DNA of 39,128 nucleotides from assembly GCA_001247695.2 (NCBI GenBank), contig LGRX02025783.1:1-39128 (forward strand), written 5' to 3'. Below, in pieces: positions 1 through 10,785 of this stretch. Position numbers and translations under genes: made by a program. Position 1 is the first letter of the stretch. Every line of letters begins with the position of its first letter. The DNA comes from Cymbomonas tetramitiformis (Eukaryota; Chlorophyta; Pyramimonadophyceae; Pyramimonadales; Pyramimonadaceae). The notes under the pieces are model-generated. The model searched no databases. It was not told the DNA's origin and worked only from the letters and a program-made list of their open reading frames with translations.

Positions 1-343
1 GAGTTTGGGAGTTTTGGGAGTTGGGGAGTTTTACAATGGGAGGCCATGAAAAAACTGAAAATTTGACCGAATCTAGGGTTTAAGATTTTCCCGAGTGGAA
101 TGTAATTTTATTTAATTTTCCGGTTGTTTTAGGGTTTAAGAAATATTCCTGATTTTCACTAAAAAAATCATCTTTTTCAGCCTGAAATAAGGAAGGTTTA
201 TGGGGTTTTTGTGTTAAGAAAACTTAAATTTTCAATTGAAGTTCTACAATATTTTACGCCTTTTTAAGCTTCAAAATTTTTTCGAAACTCGGTAGCAAAA
301 TGATACTTGATACGTCTGATTTTTATGAAATATGTTTTTGGGG

Positions 344-357
344 GTTCATCGATGAAC
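344..357. promoter_or_regulatory. Palindrome GTTCATCGATGAAC in left TIR, copy 1
   Basis: A perfect 14-bp palindrome, extended here to 20 bp by flanking G and C runs (341-360). The same core lies at 730-743 in the second TIR unit, at 11562-11575 and (one mismatch) 11950-11963 in the right TIR, and six times in the intron hairpin at 6217-6656. Recurrence at both ends and in the middle of one element suggests a binding site for an element-encoded protein; this is inference. Confidence 0.55.
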
Positions 358-729
358 CCCTTTTTTTTCTTCTAGTTTTATATGAATTTCAGGCCTTTTT
401 GGGTTTTGGGGAGTTTTACAAGGGGAGGCCCTGAAAAAATTGAAAATTTGACCGAATCTAGGGTTTAAGATTTTCCCAAGTTGAATGTAATTTTATTTAA
501 TTTCCCGGTTGTTTTAGGGTTTAAGAAATATTCCGGATTTTCACTAAAAAAATTATCTTTTTCACCCTGAATTAAGGAAGATTTATGGGGTTTTTTGTGT
601 TAAGAAAACATAAATTTTTAATTGAACTTGTACAATATTTCACGCATTTTTAAGCTAATTTATTTTTTTTGAAAATCGGTAGCAAAATGATACTTTTTAC
701 GTCTGCTTTCATGAATTATTTTTTGGGGG

Positions 730-743
730 GTTCATCGATGAAC
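730..743. promoter_or_regulatory. Palindrome GTTCATCGATGAAC in left TIR, copy 2
   Basis: Second perfect copy of the 14-bp palindrome, in the inner of the two 386-bp TIR units; it extends to 16 bp as GGTTCATCGATGAACC (729-744). Its position within the unit matches the first copy at 344-357. Confidence 0.55.
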
Positions 744-1053
744 CAATATATTTTTTCCAGTTTTCTATGATTTTCAGGCCTTTTCGGCGTTTTTTTTTAA
801 ATTTGAAAATTTTGGAAAAAACCCAGAATTTTTCTACACTTTCAGGAATATCTTTGGTTGGCTTTGTTCCTATTTTATGGGGGTTGCCCCGTTTTCCCCC
901 CTTATTTCAGGCATAAAACAGCCGACAACCGCTAGGTCACCAACTCCAGTTACGACGCGCGCCCGGACTTCTCTTAAATACCGAAGAACACGGACAGAAA
1001 AAATTAAACACGCAAACACTTAAACACGTACTTTGTGGCAATTACGCTAAGAA

Positions 1054-1476
1054 ATGTCCGAAGAACAGCTAGCGGTAGTTGAGGTGTACCCAGAGGTGAT
1101 TAATGTGCTTTGGATGCGTGCGCGTTTACAAGCGGAAGCGGACTATGTTGAGTTTTACAGCACGAGAATACAGTTTAACACCTGGAACTGGTTACAAGTG
1201 TGGCCGCTGTACATCCACGGCCGCACAACAACCGAAAGAATAGGTGTGAGGCACTTGGTTTACTGGTACGAGATCGGCTGGCACTACGATGAATATCCAC
1301 CAGGGCAATGGCAACCGTACCACCGCGGCTACGGCATTCTTACGTACGAAGCCTTAACCGAGCTGAGCAGTGATTTGCTGCGGGATGATGACGGAAGGTG
1401 TCCGTTTTGTTTTCGCAGCTTTAGAATATGCAGCTTAGCTAGAAGGTTTTATTTGGACGCTTGTACTATTCACTAG
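1054..1476 (+). CDS. Small terminal ORF, 140 aa, unknown function
   Basis: An uninterrupted ORF starting with ATG directly after the TIR. I do not recognise the family. The protein is rich in Trp and Tyr (for example WNWLQVWPLY around residues 44-53) and ends with a Cys-rich stretch, CPFCFRSFRIC at about 115-125, which could bind zinc. A second small ORF (152 aa, minus strand, 10786-11244) sits in the mirror position at the other end of the element and also ends with a Cys-rich stretch. The DNA just upstream of both start codons aligns as a diverged continuation of the TIR. They may be strongly diverged copies of one gene, but I cannot align the protein bodies with confidence. Each reads away from its TIR, toward the element's interior. 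Confidence 0.5.
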   Translation: MSEEQLAVVEVYPEVINVLWMRARLQAEADYVEFYSTRIQFNTWNWLQVWPLYIHGRTTTERIGVRHLVYWYEIGWHYDEYPPGQWQPYHRGYGILTYEALTELSSDLLRDDDGRCPFCFRSFRICSLARRFYLDACTIH

Positions 1477-1490
1477 ATTAGAACGCTTGT

Positions 1491-1749
1491 TCACGTAAAA
1501 TATAAAGCTTCAAATCAATATTCAAAGCAAAGTTACCGGCGCGCATGTTTTGCCTCCAGAGTTTAACACGACTTCACCCTTTCTTGTGCCCTTCGCCCCA
1601 TCGCCTACTCGTCTTCGTGCATTGACCAACTACGTTCTCCATTGGTTTTTCACGTGCTTTCGCGGACCACTACTAACCACAAGTCCCGGTGGCCGGCCCC
1701 CCAGTTCGGTTCAAAACATACTTCTCGCCAAGATCCCTAACTAACTTTC
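1491..1749 (+). repeat. Inner inverted repeat, left copy
   Basis: This stretch is the reverse complement of 10338-10601 with few differences, including a small indel near 1728. It is clearly better conserved than the small ORFs that lie outside it. It contains GGCGCGCATGTTTTGCCTCC and GGCCGGCCCC segments. It has no gene I would defend; short ORFs here lack recognisable features. It lies downstream of both the terminal small ORF and the large minus-strand gene, so it may act as a shared 3' end or as a second recombination repeat. Confidence 0.8.
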
Positions 1750-1994
1750 GCATTATCCCTGGACACTCAGTCGCATATTTCCCAATGTGTGGTACCTGTG
1801 GAAAAACAATTACGTTAGTCCAAAGCCCAACAAACCGTGCAAACAACAATGTCGCTTTCGTACCTGAGTTACTGCTCTTGAAAGGTCAAGGCCCCAGCTC
1901 CAAGCCGTTGTTCCCTAGTTAGTGACCACCCATGTGCCACAACCAGGTCCGTAGGTGAAGGCGGTACATCACAGTAGTTGGGCAATACCGTAGC
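1750..1994. other. Unassigned spacer, 3' flank of the minus-strand gene
   Basis: About 245 bp between the inner inverted repeat and the stop codon of the large minus-strand gene. It probably contains that gene's 3' untranslated region. I see no repeat, RNA gene or supported ORF in it. Confidence 0.5.
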
Positions 1995-4900
1995 TCAACA
2001 CTGGTGGAGAAGACAGAATTGAAACTTGTGGTTTACCCACTGACCATTCACCTTGCGCCGACCCATGACCACCACCCTTGGGCCATCCTTTGAAAGGATG
2101 GGCTGGGATTGCTTGTGGGTCTTCGCCGTCACGCAACCCTTGCGGGACTCGGAGGCCGCGCAACTTGCTTTCCTACCGGTACCGGGCACCACCATCCATT
2201 GCCCGTAGGCCAGTTCCTCACTCCCGACACGATCGCCGGTGGTGAGGCGGGATCCCAGCGCCGTTAAGATGTCGTCGATCTCCTCCGTGGTAAGCCCCGA
2301 TTGCACGTAAAATGCATGTCCAGGTTTGAACCCCGCGCGGAATAGGAGGGTGGACAGGCACACGCAAAGCTTCACCGAAGTCGACCTTCCCACGCGAGTC
2401 ATCGTTTGGCGCCATGAGTAGCATGAGCAGCTGATGCGTTGTTGCGCCGCCCGGGCCAGATGACCAAATATCACCCGCGAGGGATCACCTCGACCAGAGG
2501 ACAAGGTGTAACTGCGGTCCAGGAAGCCGTCGTGTCTTCCACGTGCGGTTAAACGGACGGTGGGTTGGCCAACCTGTATCACTTTCAAGCGCTTGTCGGG
2601 CTGCAAGAACATGCGAGCCAACATTTGCGCGTGGCCTTTCGTGGTGCTTGTCTGGTACCGCACCTCGTCCAAAGACCCGACGGACACGCGGCGAGTGTCC
2701 ACGTAGCGATGTTCGGAATGAAAGTGCACCGCGGTCTCCAAATATTGCACCACGAGAGCCTCGTCCACCTCTTGGGAAGACTGCCAAACATAACGGGCGG
2801 CCGGGTCCTCGGTGTTTGGGTCGAACTGCCATTGGAACTCCAAAGGGTTCTCGAGGCATGCCCGCACCAACTTGATGGCCGGAGTCGGCGTTCCAGGCTC
2901 GTCGATCGTCACCCTAGTCTTAGTCCTCTTCCCCATCGATCGGACTTGGTTTGGTCGGTGACTGCGTGTCTCCGTCGTCACTGGACCAGGAGTGACATAT
3001 ATTTCACGCACCTCCTCAAGGACGTCGTACGCGGTGTGGCGTGCGCGTTGCATGGCGGTGTACACCCTTCGCCGCTCATCGTACAGGGTGTTCGTGCGGG
3101 AGTCCCGCTGGCTGTGGCCACCTTCTCCTACGTGCTCCAACCAGGCGGATTGAGTGATGTACGTCACGTTCTCCAGGTGCAAGAACTCGGAGGCCGGCAG
3201 ATTCACGCCGATCAGTTTGCCGTCCTTGGAGAAGAGTTGCTCCGACGGGTTAGCCCCTTTGCTTTGTGTGAAAAGCTGCAGGGTGCGTTCGCCTTCACCT
3301 TCGTAAAATAAAACGCGCGAAGACAAAGAGGATTGCACGCTCTTGCTCTCTTGCTCCATGATGAAGTCGAAGAGGCGCGCACGTGCGTCCATCACACGTC
3401 TGGGGGCTTGTGCTTCGTACCACCGTGTGAACAGTGTCCGGAACTGGGTCTCCTCGAAACTCTTGTCCAAACACCGAGCGTGTATCCCCATGTTCGCAAC
3501 GAGGTGCAAGTCACAGCCTTTCTCCAACGAGTTGCCCGCCTCGTCCCGCGTCATGTACTTCTTTCGGTCCTCCCGGCGCATGAACTTGTTGTAGTTCAAG
3601 CGGATGCCGATCCAGCCTCCGCCACCCGCGTCACGGACGAAACCGACGGGACGAAAGCAGATCTCACCTTTTGGGTTGGTCTTTACCCAAACCTCCTTGT
3701 CTCGATATTTCGCGAAGTCGGCGTCCTCCATGGCCACCGTCCGGCAAGCGTAGTCGATGCCTTGCCACATCTTCTCCTCATCCACACCGCGTTCACCCGC
3801 CGGCAGCACGAAGGTTGCTAGTTTTATCAACCCAATTCCGGGCACGACCGTTGCAACCTTCTCGACAACGCGACCGTTAATGCAGCTGTGGCCACCATCA
3901 GAACATGCGTAGCAACCGATGAACGGAGGCTTGCCGAGAATGCGGTCCATCAACAGCATGATCTTCGCGGGGGACCACGGCAAGTCCAGGGGGCACATGA
4001 ACCAGTTCAGAGGGGCGGTGTCGAAAAGAAGAGTACGGTATCCCTTTGAGTCTAGGATCCGTTTCATTTCCTTGACCTCGTCATCAGCAGCACGCTCGGG
4101 GGCACGTTGAGTCGCACGGTGTTCTTTCATCACGTCGCGGACGGCGCGAGCGTCTTGCATTTCGCGGGCCACCTAAAATGGAACCATGCATTAAGAATAA
4201 CATGTCCCCGACGTATAACGTAAAGGTAACACAAAAATAGGGCGATACCTTGTACACGTCGATGGGAGAGCCGTCCGGAGAGGAAAGCATCTTCTCGAAG
4301 GCAACCGTTGTGGCGGAGTTCTTCAGCTTCTCGGAAGTGAAGCGACCACCGAAAACGGGAAGGGCTTCTTTGATGGCGTCTTGGGTTTCTTTGGAAACAA
4401 CGGCCTTCCCCTTTTTATCCATGGGTTGGCAGGCATGGGTGCCTTCGTGTCTAAAGAGCAGTAGGTGGCCTTCGGCGGCGGGAAGGTCGATGCGGACCAA
4501 AGTAGCCCGGGCACCACAGGTAATAACTTCCATGGGTTCTTGACACTTTTTGCATGGAGGGCCTTCAATCTGAAAGAAGAAAAGAAAAGCGTAAGGTCCT
4601 ACTGGAAAAGTGGGGAAAGTGTACAGGAAAACCTTGGGATTAAAATACCTCAACGCCGAGGAAAGCGGAAGCGGAGCGTTTGCCACGTTGTTGAGAACTT
4701 GTCTGAACGAACTCTTTGTCATGGGTTTAAAAGAAAGAGCACTCCGTATTCCTGCAAAGTTTTTCTCCAAGGCAGTTTTGAAGTCGAACTTGAGAGTTGC
4801 AGTCCTTGACAGCATCTTGTCGGGTTACCTCCGCCCAAGTTGTGGCGCAGGCGTGGGACCAAGATCGGTTCGTGACATGGAAGTCAAGTTTGTTCAGCGG

Positions 4901-5482
4901 TAGACCGCCCTTCCCGGTTGGTTTAGGAAGAGGTGAGGACATGTGGTGACCAAAAGTTACATTGCCATCGACGTCGAAGGGGACCTTGTTCACACGTTTG
5001 CAATCTGCGGGCCACTTAAAAGAAGAGGCGTGACTGGAAGTCGAGTCGGACTTGGAAAGGTTTGTCGAAGCGACGGACTCCGTGGGCTTGGGCTTCGTGT
5101 TTGGTGAGAACCGGGGAGTCTTGCACTCGCCGGTGTAAATAATGTCTTCTTCATCATCGCTGGCATCGCTTTCGCTGTCGCTTACCAAGATTGGCATGTT
5201 GTCGTCGGTAGGAGTACCGTACACATTGTGCAAGAAGCCCGCGTGAACGGGAAACAGGTCCAAAGAGCAAGCAACGGAGTCATCGTACTCGGAGGTGACG
5301 GAAAGATCTTCTTTCTTGTCAAGACTAAAAACATTGCAAAGTGTGTCGCTAGTCACAAAAGGGTCTCCAAGATGCCAAACAATGAGAATTTCACGAACGA
5401 CATCCCCGGTTTCAAGGCAGCGAAAAGTAACAAATTGAGTGGACATTGCATTAGCCCTAGGAAGTCGGTAAAATAAATGCAC
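1995..5482 (-). CDS. Multi-exon gene, putative transposition protein with a Cys/His zinc-binding motif
   Basis: Reading on the minus strand, exon 1 begins at 5482 (or at the second Met, 5446) and encodes an acidic Ser/Asp/Glu-rich region (SDSESDASDDEEDI). An in-frame TAA at 4727-4729 is probably removed by an intron between about 4705 and 4815. Two further introns are well supported: 4570-4648 (donor GTATTT, pyrimidine-rich acceptor) and 4173-4248 (donor GTATCG, acceptor TTTTAG). Exon 3 holds C-x2-C...C...H-x3-H-x-C (PPCKKCQ to HEGTHACQP), a zinc-binding pattern common in transposases. The last exon (1995-4172, about 725 codons) contains LLFDTAPLNW and CYACSDGGHSC but no family I can name. 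Being the largest ORF of a TIR element it is the best transposase candidate; that is context, not homology. It diverges from the methyltransferase gene across a shared 420-bp promoter region. Confidence 0.6.
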
Positions 5483-5900
5483 TCCCGAAGTGAAAGTGTC
5501 GAGGAGAGGCCTTAAAAAACTCTAGTCGCCAAAAAAAAAGGCGACGCCGAAATAAAATCGAGTCGAGGCGACGGCTGGGAAATTTTCGAGTCGAGTCGAG
5601 AACGACACCGACCAAACGAGTCTAGCTGTTTCGGAAAGAGAGGCGAAGGAAAAAATCGAGTCGAGTGTCGAGTCGAGGCGAAACCTTCAAAATATTCGAC
5701 TCGAGGAAACGCTTTGAAAATTTAATAAAAAAATTTCGAGGCGAAAAAAAAAATCGAGTCGAGAACGACACTGACCAAAGGAGTCGACGTGTTTCGGAAA
5801 GAGAAGTCGAAGAAAACCGGAAGACAGTTGAGAGCTAGTAAAGAACTCTAGCCGCCAAATAAAAAGCGCAAAGATTTAAAGTCAAAAGAAACAAGCAAAG
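5483..5900. promoter_or_regulatory. Central divergent promoter region with GAGTCGAG iterons
   Basis: This spacer separates the start codons of the two large divergent genes. It is filled with direct and partly palindromic copies of GAGTCGAG/CGAGTCGAG (about 5559-5780), and two longer phrases recur: GAGAACGACACYGACCAAASGAGTC (about 5599 and 5761) and CTAGYCGCCAAA (about 5521 and 5846). The duplication places one promoter-like copy near each gene. No TATA box is obvious. Iterons at the centre of a mobile element could bind an autoregulator or mark a replication origin; both are inference. Confidence 0.5.
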
Positions 5901-8900
5901 ATGCCTGCAAAAAAAGGAAGCACAAAGAAGTCCGGGGATGGCAACACGGAAAGGTTGGTTTACGCGGACGTGATGGAACAGCGTTTCGTTGAGCAGAAAG
6001 TGCTGAAGCTCGCTGACTGCTCTTTCGCTGACAACCCAAGAGGACACAATCACAACGGTGTCAACGTGGAGAAGTCCGTTGAGAAAAACGGCATCGACCT
6101 TTCCCAAACCATGATCTGGCGCCGCGCCAAAAAAGGAGATCCTAAGGCCCACGGGTAAGTTTCACTAAACCTTCTTCAAGAACTGCGCTGACAAAAGGTA
6201 GAGGAGACAAGTGTGAAAAAGCGTTCATCGATGAACGCTTTTTAAAAAACACTGCTAAAGAAACAAGTGTTTTGACCGGTTTAAAGAAAAGTGTTCATCG
6301 ATGAACGCTTTCTTTATTTTGTTTCTGAAGCTTGAGTATTTTAAACTGTTTTTAAGAAAGCGTTCATCGATGAGCGCTTTTCTTAGTTTTCCTTGTATTT
6401 TTCCTAAAACTTTGCGCTTTGGAGTTGCAAAAGCTGCGATATTTCTGTGTGATTCAGCTTTTTTCTCAGGAAAAATACAAGGAAAACTAAGAAAAGCGTT
6501 CATCGATGAACGCTTTCTTAAAAAGAGTTTAAAATACTCAAGCTTCAGAAACAAAATAAAGAAAGCGTTCATCGATGAACACTTTTCTTTAAACCGGTCA
6601 AAACACTTGTTTCTTTAGCAGTGTTTTTTAAAAAGCGTTCATCGATGAACGCTTTTCTTATTCAGCAAAAAAAGGTTAGTGCTTGAACTCTTCTTGGTTT
6701 TGCATGGTGACTTTCTTCTTGTTTATTTGCTGTTCACCTGCAGGTCTACTGACTCCCTTCAGGACTCTTGCTCGAAAGAAGAACATGCGGTGTCAGAGCG
6801 AGTGTTGCTTGTAGATGTTACATCCTCAGAAGATGAGGAAGATTCTTGCAGGAAGAACCATGTTCCCATTAGCTGGTATAATGTTCCAAACGTGGCAGTA
6901 GCTAAGAGGAGACTCAAGAATAAAAAAGACGCTGAGCGCAACGCAAAAAAACGTAGGACGCAATGTCCTTTGTGGATGCTAGACAGCCAGTGGTAGCTTT
7001 AGCTGAAGTAAACACTTTATATATATTTTTATAAATAGTTTCTCTAACCCTTTAACCCATGTTCTTTGTCGTTTTAAATGGCGTGCTGTGTTTGTTTTTG
7101 TTTTCAGTAAGCGGTACATTGCCATTGACGGACATGGTAGGCACGAGTTTTTCACTCGTGCCTTCCAAGATGGCGCCGTGGTAGGCGGAAAAAAACTAGA
7201 GGCCCGGGACAAAAGGTTTCTGGAATGCAACGTCATCGTGGTGTCGGAGGACATCACGAAGGAGGAGGTTACATGCCTCGCCCTCTCGCGCATCGTGCAG
7301 AACGAGAAGGGGTCCAAGAAAAAACTTTTTTCGACGACTACACCTCCTTCAAATGGCTGATGTCCTCCATTGACAAGACCGTGGCCAAACCACAGAAGTT
7401 GGTTGTTTTGTTCTCTCACATCGACCCTTCGTTATACTCGTTGATGTTCTTCAAGAGGATGGCCCACATCCACGAAAAGGTGATCGGGCCCGACGAGCGG
7501 CTGGAGGCCTTGCTTCGCGAGAACTGCGAAGCTTTGGGGAAGGATTCCCCCTACGGCTTCAACTCCTTGTTCGACAACAAGGAATTCCAACGTCTTAATC
7601 CGACACAAAGATATCAGGTACGGTGGAAGCCGGTCTTTATTTTATTGTGTTACATGCAACCATCACGCCTGAAGACAAACACATGTCTCAGGTTTTCCTG
7701 AAAGTGAACGAGAACGTCAAGTTCGCCGTGAAGGACGAGAATGGCGAGCTCCACTTGAAGAAGAAGAAGCAATGCGCGACTTTGGGCTTCGTCGGAACCC
7801 CACGCGCCTTCACGGACTTGTGTTCGTTTGTGCTGCTTCGTCAAGAAGTCCGCTCACAGCTAGAGCTTCAAAGCTCTAAGGGGAAGGCGAAAAAAACTGA
7901 AGAGGCGTCCAAGTTCTTGGAGGACATGAGCGCCGGAAAGTAAGTCCATCTACCACGGTTTGGTTAAAGCCGTGAACTATTTTTTTATGCGGAAAGGTGA
8001 TGGGTGTTAAACTTTTGTTTACAGGTACGATGGTACTTTCTTCGACGCCAACGAGACTTGCTCCAAGACCAGTAACCTGGCTCGCCTGAACCGGGATGTC
8101 GAGCCGAAAGTCGTGCGCAGGACATGCTGAAGAAGCACAACGAGATGGTTGAGTGGGAGGAGACTGCTGTGGAGGCTCAGGAGAGTGGCGTCGAGACCCT
8201 TGCGGAAGTTGCAGCTGGTGAGACGGGTGGGGATGTTGAAGAGGAAAAGGAAGAGACGCAGGAAGGTGCGTCGGTTGGGGATGATGACGAGGTAGGCGAT
8301 GGGGATGAGGAGGTAGAAGGTGAGGAACCGGTTGGTGAGGAAGATGGTCAGGAGAACGAGGAGGAGGAGAACGAAGAGGAAGAGGAGGGCGATGAGGAGG
8401 AGGATGGAAAGTTTGACTTTGAAAAGGAGTCGGATGAGGTTCGTGAAACACGTGAAGATCGGAAGCGGAAGAGACAGGAAGTGGCGGATTGGTTTGCGGC
8501 GGAGGACGCGGGGGAACATGTCCCAAAATCAAAGAAGCAGAGAAAGGATCTAACTAAGAAGAGGGCGGAGATGGGGAAGCTACGTCAAGAGTTGCAGGCC
8601 TTTGAGGAGGAGGATGCCGCTTACGCGGCTTGGCTTAGCGACAAGGAGAAACAGAAGGATGAGCAGGACATGGAGGACGGCCCGGCCCCCTGCGCGGAAT
8701 GGATGAAGCCTTGGGTTGGGGTGTCGCGAGGGAACCCGGACTACGAAGGGTTGCGACAATGGAAGATGGCAGGCGGAACGCTCCGAAATGGAACGCAGCA
8801 GAAGGGACCGGTGAAGGAGAGCATTGAGATTGGGCAGTTCTTGAAGATGAATGAGAAGGCGTTGAAGCCTGGTGTACGGCATCATGTGCACAATATTGTG

Positions 8901-10320
8901 TCCGTGGAGGTGCCGAAGGTGGTAGCGGTGAAGAACCGTGGCGTGACGCGTGGCACGAAGGTGAAGGATGAGAAGGTGGAGTACGTCTTGGAGTTAATCC
9001 ATCAACACGGACACGCCGAGTCTGAGAAGTTGTTGGTGTTGACATCGGTTGCCATGAACTCCCAAGGCATCCCGCTGTTGCAGCTGTACTTCGGCGAAGC
9101 TCTCGGGGCCATGGACGTCATCACGCACAACGCGGCGGAAGATAAGTTTTGTGTGGCGGCGGTCATCACGGATGTTCGGTGGGGCCATGAGAGCAAGACC
9201 GGGTACAACACGAAGGTGGATTGGGATGCGTTCGCAGTCAAGTTGGACGAGCTGTGCGCGAACAACGATGGCATGTCTGAGGTTCATAAATACGCCGATC
9301 TGGGAAAGGTGGACGGAGACACCATTGTGTGTGCCTTAGGCGACAGTGAAGCCCTTCGAGCTTTGGAGGCGGGCTGGAAGGCGTTGAAGCACCCGGTAGG
9401 ATCGATGTAACACTTGTTGCTTTGAAGGCACCCTTTTATTTTTGTTTTTTTGTTACGTTTCTTAAAGGGAGGGAAAAGGGGGGAAGGATCACAGGTGTAC
9501 AAGACAATGCCGGGGTACATCGTGACGGAGGGGAACCGCAACAACGCGACTTTCACGAACACTCCAAAGTCCGTGGGACACCAGTACACGACTTTTGCAC
9601 GGAAGCTGGAGGCTCCGAAGTTGGACTTCAAGACCAGCATCCAAACCAGGGGGCAGCAATGTAAGGACCTTGACTTTGATTATTTCCCGATGAATTGTTG
9701 GACTGGAAACATTTTGCGTGCCCTAAGTTACCAAGAGGTGAAGGCTTTTGAGAAGGCCTTGGAAAAGCACCTGGCTGAGAGCTGGGAACCAAGCTGGAAG
9801 GAATTGGATGAGGAGCAGAGGATGGACATCGTTGAGACCGAGGTAGAACATCAGGCACGACCTTTCCAAGCCGTTCAAGTGCAGGATACCTTCAAGCACG
9901 ATTGCGCCGTAGTGGGATGCTTGAAGGGCGGTAAGCCCTGCGAAGAGCATGGCAAGACCTTGGTGGTGGGACAGAAAAAGGTGGAGCTCATGGAGCTGTT
10001 GGTGGAGCAGTACACAACCGACATCGACATGGTGGTGCTGGACCCGTTCATGGGAAGTGGTGCGTGTCATTGTGGATGCATTGGTTTTGCCGCGAGGGAC
10101 ACGCCGGGGTATTGAAAGATGTTAAGTGTTCCGCAGGAACCACTGGGATTGGAGCGCTTCGCATGGGACGCGCCTTCATCGGCGTGGAGAGGAAGCGTGC
10201 AAACTTCATTAGCGCGGTGCACTATTTATCTCACGCGGTGTTCTGCTGCGCGAAGCGCCATGTGGGGGATCTTGGATTGAGTGAGCCGTACCGGAAGATG
10301 AAAGTGACAAACGTGAAGTA
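5901..10320 (+). CDS. Multi-exon gene ending in a beta-class amino DNA methyltransferase domain
   Basis: Proposed exons: 5901-6154, 6744-6992, 7108-7617, 7692-7939, 8025-9395, 9495-10059 and 10137-10320. Introns have GT-AG ends and phases that keep the frame, except for single-base frame changes near 7325 and 8100. The N-terminal half is unknown; residues coded by 8124-8500 are extremely Glu/Asp rich. The C-terminus is recognisable. VGQKKVELMELL...VVLDPFMGSG followed across the last intron by TTGIGALRMGRAFIGVE is motif X plus motif I (S-adenosylmethionine binding) of N6-adenine/N4-cytosine methyltransferases. Upstream, ITDVRWG (about 9165-9185) sits where motif IV (usually D-P-P-Y) belongs and is followed by a typical DGDTIVCALGD strand. 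IV before I is the beta-class order. The altered motif IV makes activity uncertain. Likely role: modification of element or host DNA. Confidence 0.75.
6155..6743 (+). other. First intron of the methyltransferase gene (hairpin-filled)
   Basis: Donor GTAAGT at 6155 and acceptor CACCTGCAG ending at 6743 join in phase and keep the reading frame (His-Gly across the junction). At 589 bp it is five to eight times longer than the gene's other introns (74-115 bp). The excess is almost wholly the inverted repeat at 6217-6656. Confidence 0.7.
6217..6656. repeat. 440-bp near-perfect inverted repeat with six GTTCATCGATGAAC palindromes
   Basis: The left arm (6217-6405) and right arm (6468-6656), 189 bp each, are reverse complements; I find two mismatches in hand alignment. 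The loop is about 62 bp. Each arm contains three palindromes with core GTTCATCGATGAAC: 6223-6236, 6293-6306, 6362-6375 (one mismatch), 6498-6511, 6567-6580 and 6637-6650. Because the arms are so alike, both strands show the same 105-codon ORF, which is an artefact of symmetry and not a gene. As RNA the intron would form a very long hairpin. As DNA it could be a cruciform or a cluster of protein sites. Confidence 0.85.
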
Positions 10321-10337
10321 GAACATCGAAAGTTCGT

Positions 10338-10601
10338 GAAAGTTAGTTAGGGATCTTGGCGGGGAAAGAAGTATGTTTTGAACCTAACTGGGGGGCCGGC
10401 CACCCGGACTTGTGGTTAGTAGTGGTCCGCGAAAGCACGTGAAAAACCAATGGAGAACGTAGTTGGTCAATGCACGAAGACGAGTAGGCGATGGGGCGAA
10501 GGGCACTAGAAAAGGTGAAGTCGTGTTAAACTCTGGAGGCAAAACATGCGCGCCGGTAACTTTGTTTTGAATATTGATTTGAAGCTGTATATTTCATGTG
10601 A
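10338..10601 (-). repeat. Inner inverted repeat, right copy
   Basis: Reverse complement of 1491-1749 with few changes. It begins 17 bases after the stop codon of the methyltransferase gene, so it probably contains that gene's 3' end, just as the left copy follows the minus-strand gene. No supported ORF. Confidence 0.8.
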
Positions 10602-10785
10602 TGTTAAGAGCGAAAAGTTTAGGTCTAAGGAAGAATAAAGTATACCAGTCCACAATGACGACAACTTTTAATATACGAAAGACTAGTGGCTGAGTGTAAA
10701 GTTTATCTACAAACCACACACGGCTTACATTTTATACCAACCAATTCTTTAAATATTTCCAGTCTAAACAAGCTATAATGTTCGC
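10602..10785. other. AT-rich spacer without visible gene
   Basis: 184 bp between the inner inverted repeat and the stop codon of the right small ORF. I see no repeat or RNA gene in it. Confidence 0.4.

Larger units (their letters stand above)
1..985 (+). repeat. Left terminal inverted repeat with an internal tandem duplication
   Basis: This region pairs with 11325-12309 in inverted orientation. The outer 790 bases consist of two direct copies of a unit of about 386 bp: the phrase GGAGTTTTACAA...GGGAGGCC recurs near 25 and 410, followed each time by a GACCGAATCTAGGGTTTAAG phrase and a GGTTCATCGATGAACC palindrome (341-360 and 729-744). The inner part (about 790-985) is more diverged but still aligns with the other end down to a shared ACTTCTCTTAAAT block. 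The region is AT rich and has no convincing coding potential. Its inner edge probably holds the promoter of the small ORF at 1054. Confidence 0.85.

Noticed and set aside
1550..1922. Short plus-strand ORFs after the left small ORF
   Set aside because: They lie in the inner inverted repeat or the spacer, lack features, and the equivalent frame is not kept in the right copy.
6255..6618. Two 105-codon ORFs on opposite strands beginning MNAFFILFLKLEYFKLF
   Set aside because: They are the same sequence read on both arms of the intron hairpin. They are low in complexity and spliced out of the methyltransferase gene.
8019..8532. Minus-strand ORFs opposite the Glu-rich exon
   Set aside because: Antisense of acidic codons gives Leu/Phe/Pro-rich frames; the plus strand has introns, codon sense and a recognised domain downstream.
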